NCBI GenBank assembly: GCA_963830715.1
Contig: CAWHNS010000021.1
Location: 248,001 to 312,000 of the forward strand
Direction: 5' to 3'
Source of the DNA: CAVVMA01 sp963830715
GTDB taxonomy: Bacteria; Desulfobacterota; Binatia; Binatales; Binataceae
DNA length: 64,000 nucleotides
In this document: positions 58,745-64,000 of the stretch, one piece after another
Position numbering within the stretch: the first letter of the stretch is position 1
Layout: every line of letters starts with the position of its first letter
Program-made: the position numbers and the translations under genes
Notes under the pieces: model-generated
Database searches by the model: none
Seen by the model: the letters and a program-made list of their open reading frames with translations, nothing else
Told to the model about the DNA's origin: nothing

Positions 58745-59236
58745 CTATCCGGAATCGTCGGAAGGCGCAGCCCGCTCCGACGCGAGAGCGATGCAAACCA
58801 GATCGCATTCGGACGCCAGTTGATCGAACAGTGCCCGCGCGGTTGCGAATTCGCTTGCGTCGCCGGCCTGCTGCAATGCCTGACACAGCTCGCACATCAC
58901 ACGGGCTCCGAAGGTGGCCGCACTTCCCTTGAGGCGATGAGCCTGAAACGCGATCGTCCCGCGATCGCTGCGACCCACTGCTTCGCGGATCTCCGCAATC
59001 GCGTTTGCGGCCTCGCTCATAAACAACTCGATCAACTCGTTCATGTCGTAGCCGTCGTCGCGCAGCGCCTGGAGGGCCTCGGCGTTGAGCGCCGAGGCGC
59101 TGCGATGCCGTTTCTTTGGTTTCGGCTCGTGTCGCACAATGGGACAAGAAGGTTTCCGGGAGAGCGCACGCGACTTCGCTTTGTCAGGCAAAGCGGCCTT
59201 TTCACGCTCCTGATCCGTTGATTGGCGCTTGTTCAT
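58745..59236 (-). CDS. HPt domain phosphotransfer protein
   Basis: A 163-residue protein. A basic N-terminus (about 1-55) is followed by an HPt four-helix bundle: LRDDGYDMNELIELFMSEAANAIAEIREA and IAFQAHRLKGSAATFGARVMCELC, in which the His of AHRLKGSA is the phosphoacceptor. No histidine kinase or response regulator is near, so its partners are elsewhere. The start is ATG at 59236. Confidence 0.85.
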   Translation of the reverse strand: MNKRQSTDQEREKAALPDKAKSRALSRKPSCPIVRHEPKPKKRHRSASALNAEALQALRDDGYDMNELIELFMSEAANAIAEIREAVGRSDRGTIAFQAHRLKGSAATFGARVMCELCQALQQAGDASEFATARALFDQLASECDLVCIALASERAAPSDDSG

Positions 59237-59341
59237 ATGACGATCGTAGGTTACGCACGCCGTATGCCAGCTAGTTTGAACTCGCTGGAGTGTTGAGCTC
59301 TGTTGCGAACGATCGCATGCGCGCAGGCCGGGAGGTGAACG

Positions 59342-59788
59342 ATGAATCGCGGCCAGCCTGGATGGATTACGGTTCTGCTGTATTGGTTCGGCGCAACCTA
59401 CGCGCTCAATGGTCTCGCGATGTTCTTCGCGCCCTCGCTGTGGTTCTTCACTCTGGTTCCGGGCGTTCCGGAAACCGGCGCTTTCAATGCCCATCTGGTG
59501 ATGGACGGGGGAACTTTCTATATCCCGATCGGGATCGCGCTCGTTTTCGCCGCGCGCGATGCCGGGCGCCATCTGGCCGCGATTGCGATCGCCGCCGGCG
59601 CGACCGTCCTGCACGCCCTGCTGCATCTCTATTCGCACGAGGCCGGATTGCTCTCCTACCGGCACGTCGGGACGGAGATCGTGGGAATTTACCTGCCCGC
59701 GTTGCTGCTCACCGCGGTCACGGCAACAACCGCGCTCAAGCCTGCGCCTGGCCCAATCCAGCATGTGCGGCTCGGCGCGAACGATTAA
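59342..59788 (+). CDS. Small four-helix membrane protein, unknown function
   Basis: A 148-residue integral membrane protein with about four helices (WITVLLYWFGATYALNGLAM; FYIPIGIALVFAAR; LAAIAIAAGATVLHALLHLY; VGIYLPALLLTAVTATTAL). A strong ribosome site GGGAGGTGA precedes the ATG at 59342. I do not recognise the family beyond DUF-type four-helix proteins. It ends in the first unit of a 10-bp tandem repeat and precedes the selenoprotein gene by 40 bp, so the two may be cotranscribed. Confidence 0.7.
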   Translation: MNRGQPGWITVLLYWFGATYALNGLAMFFAPSLWFFTLVPGVPETGAFNAHLVMDGGTFYIPIGIALVFAARDAGRHLAAIAIAAGATVLHALLHLYSHEAGLLSYRHVGTEIVGIYLPALLLTAVTATTALKPAPGPIQHVRLGAND

Positions 59789-59818
59789 GAACGATTGAGA
59801 ACGATTGAGAACGGTTGA
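59779..59818 (+). repeat. Four tandem 10-bp units
   Basis: Four head-to-tail copies of GAACGATTGA or close variants fill 59779-59818. The first unit (GAACGATTAA) contains the stop codon of the membrane protein gene; the last (GAACGGTTGA) ends 10 bp before the ATG of the selenoprotein. It could be an operator array or simply slippage-derived. Confidence 0.8.
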
Positions 59819-59828
59819 AGGCGAAGCG

Positions 59829-60404
59829 ATGAGAATCGAACCACTGGAAAGCAATCAAGTCAGTTGGGTCCTGAAGCCGCTGTACTTTTTTCTGAAGCGG
59901 CGCTTCGGAAAGGTGCTGACCCCCTACAAGGTTTGGGCGTATCGCCCGGCCGCGACGATCGGCATGACGGTGGCGATGGGCGCTATCGAGATTTATTCGA
60001 AGAGCCTCGATCCGAAGCTCAAGCGCATGGCGAGTCTGCGGGCCGCGCAACTTGTCGGGTGCCTGTTCTGAATTGACATCAATTCTGCCGTGGGCAGAGA
60101 GCAGGGAATCAGCGAAGAGCAACTGTCGGCGCTCGACGCCTTCGAGCAGAGCCCGCTTTTCACCGCGGCTGAGCGCGCCGTCCTGCGTTATGCCGAGGAG
60201 ATGTCCCGGACGCCGGTTGATGTTCCCGACGCAGTCTTCGAGGAGTTGCGACGGCATCTCGATTCGAGCCAGATCGTCGAGCTGACCGCGATGGTCGCGC
60301 TGGAGAATTTCCGCGCCCGTTTCAATCGCGCGCTCCAGATCCCGAGCGACTCGCTATGCGCTCTGCCGGCGGACCATCCGGTACGCAAGCGACTCGCCGG
60401 GTAG
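59829..60404 (+). CDS. Carboxymuconolactone decarboxylase / AhpD-family selenoprotein (Cys78-x-x-Sec81)
   Basis: A 191-residue protein of the CMD/AhpD fold. An in-frame TGA at 60069-60071 follows VGCLF and precedes IDINSAVGREQGISEEQL. In Cys relatives this stretch reads C-x-x-C, so TGA stands at the second, redox-active Cys (position 81). The frame is open for 111 more codons with full family character, including YAEEMSRTPVDVPDAVF and MVALENFRARFN. A hairpin follows the TGA (60083-60099). The protein probably reduces peroxides or disulfides. It starts at ATG 59829. A plain nonsense mutation or base error is the alternative. Confidence 0.75.
60083..60099 (+). promoter_or_regulatory. Bacterial SECIS-like hairpin of the CMD selenoprotein
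   Basis: TCTGCC (60084-60089), loop GTG (60090-60092) and GGCAGA (60093-60098) form a perfect 6-bp stem, extended by a T-G pair. It begins 11 nt after the TGA, and the loop starts 19 nt after it. This equals the geometry of the formate dehydrogenase element in the same window and of the known E. coli minimal element. The codons used include TCT and AGA, which are unusual in this high-GC DNA, as expected if structure is selected. Confidence 0.65.
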
Positions 60405-60425
60405 CCAGCCGGAGACGTCAGCCGG

Positions 60426-61256
60426 CTACTGTGCCACCCGCTCCGGATGCGAATAGACATTGAATCCAGATTCACGCAGGAAGCCAACGAGCGTAATCCC
60501 CAGTTCATCTGCCAATTCCACGGCCAATGACGATGGCGCCGAGACCGCGGCCAGAATGGGAATTCCCGCCGCAGCCGCCTTCTGCACGATCTCGAAGCTC
60601 GCCCGCCCGCTCACCGCTATGACCGAATCGGCCAGCGGAATCCGCTGTTCCATCACAAATCGCCCGATCACCTTGTCCACTGCGTTGTGGCGGCCGATAT
60701 CTTCGCGCAACAGCCGCAAGCGCCCCGCCAGATCGAAGACCGCGCCCGCGTGAAGGCCTCCGGTCGCCGCGAAGACCTGCTGCGCCTCTAGCATCGCGGG
60801 AGCGAGCCGGAGCAGCGTCGCGGGCGCGATCGCCGCGGAATCCCGGATCGGTGCGATTCGGCGCCGGAGCGATTCGATACTCGCCTTCCCGCATACGCCG
60901 CAGCTCGAAGACATCACGAAGTTTCGCTTGAGGCGCTCACGCAGGTCTGACTGAACGAACTTCAAGTATCACATCAATTACATTTGCGCGGTCTGCTTGG
61001 CTCCTTCCGCGCACGCGGCGAATCTCTCCGATCTCCGCCCGCGAGCTGACGAATCCCTCGGAGAACAGAAACCCGGCCACCAGGTCCTCGTCATGTCCCG
61101 GCGTGCGCATCGTGACCGTGAACCGCCTGCCGGCAAGCCTGATCTCCAGCGGCTCCTCGACAGCAAGAAGCTCGGGCCGGAGCGCATCGCTCCGTCACGC
61201 CACTTCTGCGCCGATGCGGCGGTTTGTCGCTGTTTGCTGCGCGGCCAAGAGATCAC
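60426..61256 (-). CDS. fdhD: Formate dehydrogenase accessory sulfurtransferase FdhD (two frameshifts)
   Basis: FdhD moves sulfur from the cysteine desulfurase to the molybdenum cofactor of formate dehydrogenase. The protein of about 277 residues is read in three pieces. The N-terminal frame ends in QKWRDGAMRS; a change near 61190 leads to RPELLAVEEPLEIRLAGRRF and HDEDLVAGFLFSEGFV; another near 60955 leads to VMSSSCGVCGKASIE, which holds the C-x-x-C needed for persulfide transfer, then EDIGRHNAVDKVIG and VSGRASFEIVQKAA. The start is GTG at 61256. It is divergent from fdhA, its client. Confidence 0.85.
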
Positions 61257-61349
61257 GATCTTGCCCAGATCGATGACGGAGTGCCATCTTTTGGAACGTG
61301 AAACACTCTAAAGCCGTTCAGTCCCAACACCGTCGCCAAGCACTCGCGA

Positions 61350-64000
61350 TTGCGGGGCGCGGCCGAGAGCGTGAGCGTCTGCCCGTACTGCGCGGTTGGA
61401 TGCAGCCAGCTCGTCTACACCAAGCGCGGCCAGCTCATCGATATCGAAGGCAATCCGCAAAGCCCCATCAACCAGGGCACGCTCTGCCCCAAGGGCGCCA
61501 ACACTTTCCAGCTCGTCTCCAATCCTCATCGAGTTACGCGCGTCAAGTATCGCGCCGCCTACGCCGACCATTGGGAGGAACGCCCGCTCGATTGGGCGAT
61601 GGACCGGATCGCCAGGCTGGTGAAGCAGGCCCGCGACGCCGATTTCGTGGAGCGCGATTCGAGCGGCGCCACGGTGAACCGTCTCAAGACGGTCGCGCAT
61701 CTGGGCGGCGCGACGCTCGACGACGAGGAAAATTATCTCATCAAGAAACTCTTCTGCGGCGGGCTCGGCATTCTCTCGGTCGAGAATCAGGCGCGAATAT
61801 GACACAGCGCCTCGGTGCCCGGTCTGGGCGCCTCATTCGGACGCGGCGCGGCGACTACGTTTCAAGCCGACCTCGCCGACAGCGACTGCGTATTGATCAT
61901 GGGCTCCAACATGGCCGAGGCCCATCCGGTGGGTTTCAGATGGGCGCTAAAGGCGCGCGAACGAGGCGCGCCGCTGATCCATGTCGATCCCCGTTTCACG
62001 CGGACCTCGGCGATGGCCGACGTTTTCGTCGCGATCCGCGCCGGCTCGGACATCGCATTCCTTGGCGGCATAATCAACTACATCATCGGACACAATCGAT
62101 GGTTCAAGGAATACGTACTCCACTATACTAATGCGTCCACAATAGTCAGTGAGGAATACGCCGGTACCGAGCAACTGGACGGGCTGTTCGCCGGATTCGA
62201 TAGCGCATCGGCGCGCTACGACGCTAAGCCCGGCTCGTGGGGTTATGCAGATGGAGTCGCGCCGGACCCTTCGCTCGAACATCCGCGATGCGTCTTCCAG
62301 ATCGTCAGGCGCCACTTCGCACGCTACACGCCGGAGATGGTCGCGAAGGTATGCGGATGCAAGCCCGAAGACCTGACCCGCGTCGCCGAACTCTTGTGCC
62401 GCAATTCCGGACCCGATCGGACCGCGGCGATCGTCTATGCCCTCGGATGGACCCAGCATTCCACCGGCGTGCAGATGATACGCGCTGCGGGAATTATCCA
62501 GCTCCTGCTCGGCAACATCGGGAAGACCGGGCGGCGGGATTATGGCGATGCGCGGTCATTGCAGCATCCAGGGCTCGACCGACATACCGACGCTGTACGA
62601 TCTCCTGCCCGGCTACATCCCCCAGCCGCTGGCTGCCCCGGCGCACGCGAGTCTCGCCGGCTACCTGGACAATGGCCGCGAATATCCGTCCGCGTATCGG
62701 AGTTCGGCGGCCGGTTTCTGGCAGGAAGCGGCATCGTCAGGTTATTGGGCCAACCTGCCCAAGTTCATGATCAGCCTGCTGAAGGCGTGGTACGGCCCAA
62801 TCGCGACCGCCAACAATGACTACTGCTATGACTATCTTCCCAAGCTCGATGGTGACTATTCGCAGCTCGCCACCTTCTTCGCGATGTCTCAGGGCGCCAT
62901 CAAGGGACTATTCCTGATTGGACAAAACCCGGCCGCCGGCGCGCCCAACGCCGAGTTGAGCCGCGCCGCGCTGCGCAATCTGGACTGGCTCGTGGTTCGC
63001 GACTGGTTCGAGCACGAAAGCGCGAACTTCTGGTATGCGGACCCGCGCGTCACCGACCCCGGGCGCATCAAGACGGAGGTCTTCTTTCTGCCGGCTGCCG
63101 CGATGGCCGAGAAAGACGGCACGCTCACCAACACGGAGCGGCTGCTGCAATGGCATGACAAGGCGCTGGACCCGCCGGGCGATTGCCGATCGGACGCCTG
63201 GTTCGTCTACCATCTCGGGCGGCGGCTGAAGCAGCTCTACAGGGACTCCACTCTCGATCGCGATCAGTCGATACTGAATCTGACCTGGGACTACGCAGCG
63301 GAAGAGCCGGCGGTTCTGCCCGACGGCGGCACCAGTCGAATCACCGACGAACCTGATATCGAGAAGATACTCAAGGAGATAAATGGCCGGAGCACGCGCG
63401 ATAGCAAGTTGCTCAAGGGCTTCGAGGAACTGAAGGACGACGGCTCGACCGAGTGTGGATGCTGGATATACAGCGGCGTATTTCCGGAGGAGCATCTCAA
63501 TCGCGCGCGGTCGCGCAATCCCGCGCATCGCGGATCGACTTATCCCGATTGGGGTTTCGCGTGGCCGAATAATCGGCGCGTGATGTACAACCGCGCTTCG
63601 GCCGATCCTGAGGGCCGTCCGTGGTCCGAGCGCAAGAAGCTCGTGTGGTGGGACGAGGCGGAACGGAAATGGACCGGCTTCGACGTGCCGGACTTCGACC
63701 CGTTGAAGCCGCCCGGCTATCGGCCGCCGCCGGGCGCGCGCGGGATGGATGCGCTGGCCGGCGATGCGCCGTTCATCATGCATCCCGACGGCCGCGGATG
63801 GCTGTTCGCGCCGCACGGCCTCAAGGACGGGCCACTGCCCGCCCATTACGAGCCTCGCGAATCGCCCTTTGAGAACGCCCTCTACGAGACGCAGACCAAT
63901 CCGACGCTGCGTGAGTTTCCCTCCCCACTCAATCCGCTCGCGACGGCGCGCGATGCTCGTTTTCCGATCGTCGCGACGACGTACAGGCTGACCGAGCATT
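61350..64000 (+). CDS. fdhA: Formate dehydrogenase catalytic subunit, selenocysteine type (partial, one frameshift)
   Basis: Molybdenum or tungsten bis-MGD formate dehydrogenase alpha subunit, cut by the window end at about residue 880. SVCPYCAVGCSQLVY and QGTLCPKGA bind the N-terminal [4Fe-4S] cluster. ENQARI is followed by an in-frame TGA at 61800-61802 and HSASVPGLGASFGRGA, exactly as at the Sec site of E. coli FdnG and relatives; the frame continues without a break. LGWTQHSTGVQMIR and VFFLPAAAMAEKDGT are conserved. One extra base near 62532 shifts the frame. The first start codon in frame is TTG at 61350, which is close to the cluster site, so an N-terminal part, perhaps with a Tat signal, may be lost to another frameshift. 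Confidence 0.93.
61814..61832 (+). promoter_or_regulatory. Bacterial SECIS element of fdhA
   Basis: GGTGCCC (61814-61820), loop GGTCT (61821-61825) and GGGCGCC (61826-61832) form a 7-bp stem with one G-U pair. It starts 11 nt after the TGA, and the loop sequence GGTCT equals that of the E. coli fdhF element bound by SelB. This is strong support for Sec insertion at 61800-61802. Confidence 0.9.

Overview
The window is 64 kb of high-GC bacterial DNA with dense, often translationally coupled genes (ATGA, GTGA and TTGA overlaps), GTG and TTG starts, and one tRNA. No ribosomal marker is present, so placement rests on gene content: a LarA-type protein, a giant acyl-CoA-reductase fusion, CoA-transferase and PadR-controlled export genes, and a selenocysteine formate dehydrogenase. 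These suggest an uncultured soil bacterium; I lean towards Binatota/Desulfobacterota-like lineages with low confidence. About two dozen single-base frameshifts break otherwise well-conserved genes in every part of the window. That pattern fits residual assembly indels better than mass gene decay, so I annotate these as CDSs and give the break points.

Region 1 (1-16740) is a surface-polysaccharide cluster: seven glycosyltransferases of GT2/GT4 type, an ABC-2 exporter pair (permease 7400-8173, ATPase 4716-5495), another CgeB-like glycosyltransferase, a polytopic membrane protein, and a coupled pair of an HPr-kinase-like P-loop protein and a nucleotidyltransferase-like protein. An amidohydrolase, a ribbon-helix-helix protein and a decayed nucleotidyltransferase lie at its right side. 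An 81-bp direct repeat flanks the first glycosyltransferase.

Region 2 (16769-31257) holds tRNA-Glu and housekeeping or accessory metabolism: a dihydroorotate-dehydrogenase-like protein, a PanE-type reductase coupled to a JAMM peptidase, a ClC channel, an alpha/beta hydrolase, a class III aminotransferase, a CaiB-type CoA transferase, a Tat-exported FAD oxidase, a metal receptor, a geranylgeranyl-reductase-like flavoprotein and an HtrA protease.

Region 3 (31585-37974) is one operon-like run: PadR regulator, enoyl-CoA hydratase, LolD/MacB-type ATPase, two FtsX-type permeases and a periplasmic adaptor, then a flavin-binding stress protein. A long NHL-repeat beta-propeller protein follows on the other strand.

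Region 4 (41111-48564) is a lipid locus: TetR regulator, HAD phosphatase, LarA-like enzyme, and a roughly 1450-residue protein that joins fatty acyl-CoA reductase, AMP-ligase, carrier and PlsC acyltransferase domains. Region 5 (48565-59788) has a secreted zinc phospholipase/nuclease, a lipoprotein, a phosphatase, a phosphatidylcholine-synthase-like enzyme, an N-formylglutamate-amidohydrolase-like protein, an Mrp ATPase, a radical SAM protein, an HPt protein and small proteins, plus a three-hairpin palindromic element.

Region 6 (59829-64000) is the most notable. It carries two genes with in-frame TGA codons at known redox positions, each followed by a hairpin whose loop starts 19 nt after the TGA. 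One is a carboxymuconolactone-decarboxylase/AhpD-family protein in which TGA replaces the second Cys of CxxC. The other is the catalytic subunit of formate dehydrogenase, which runs off the window. fdhD lies between them.
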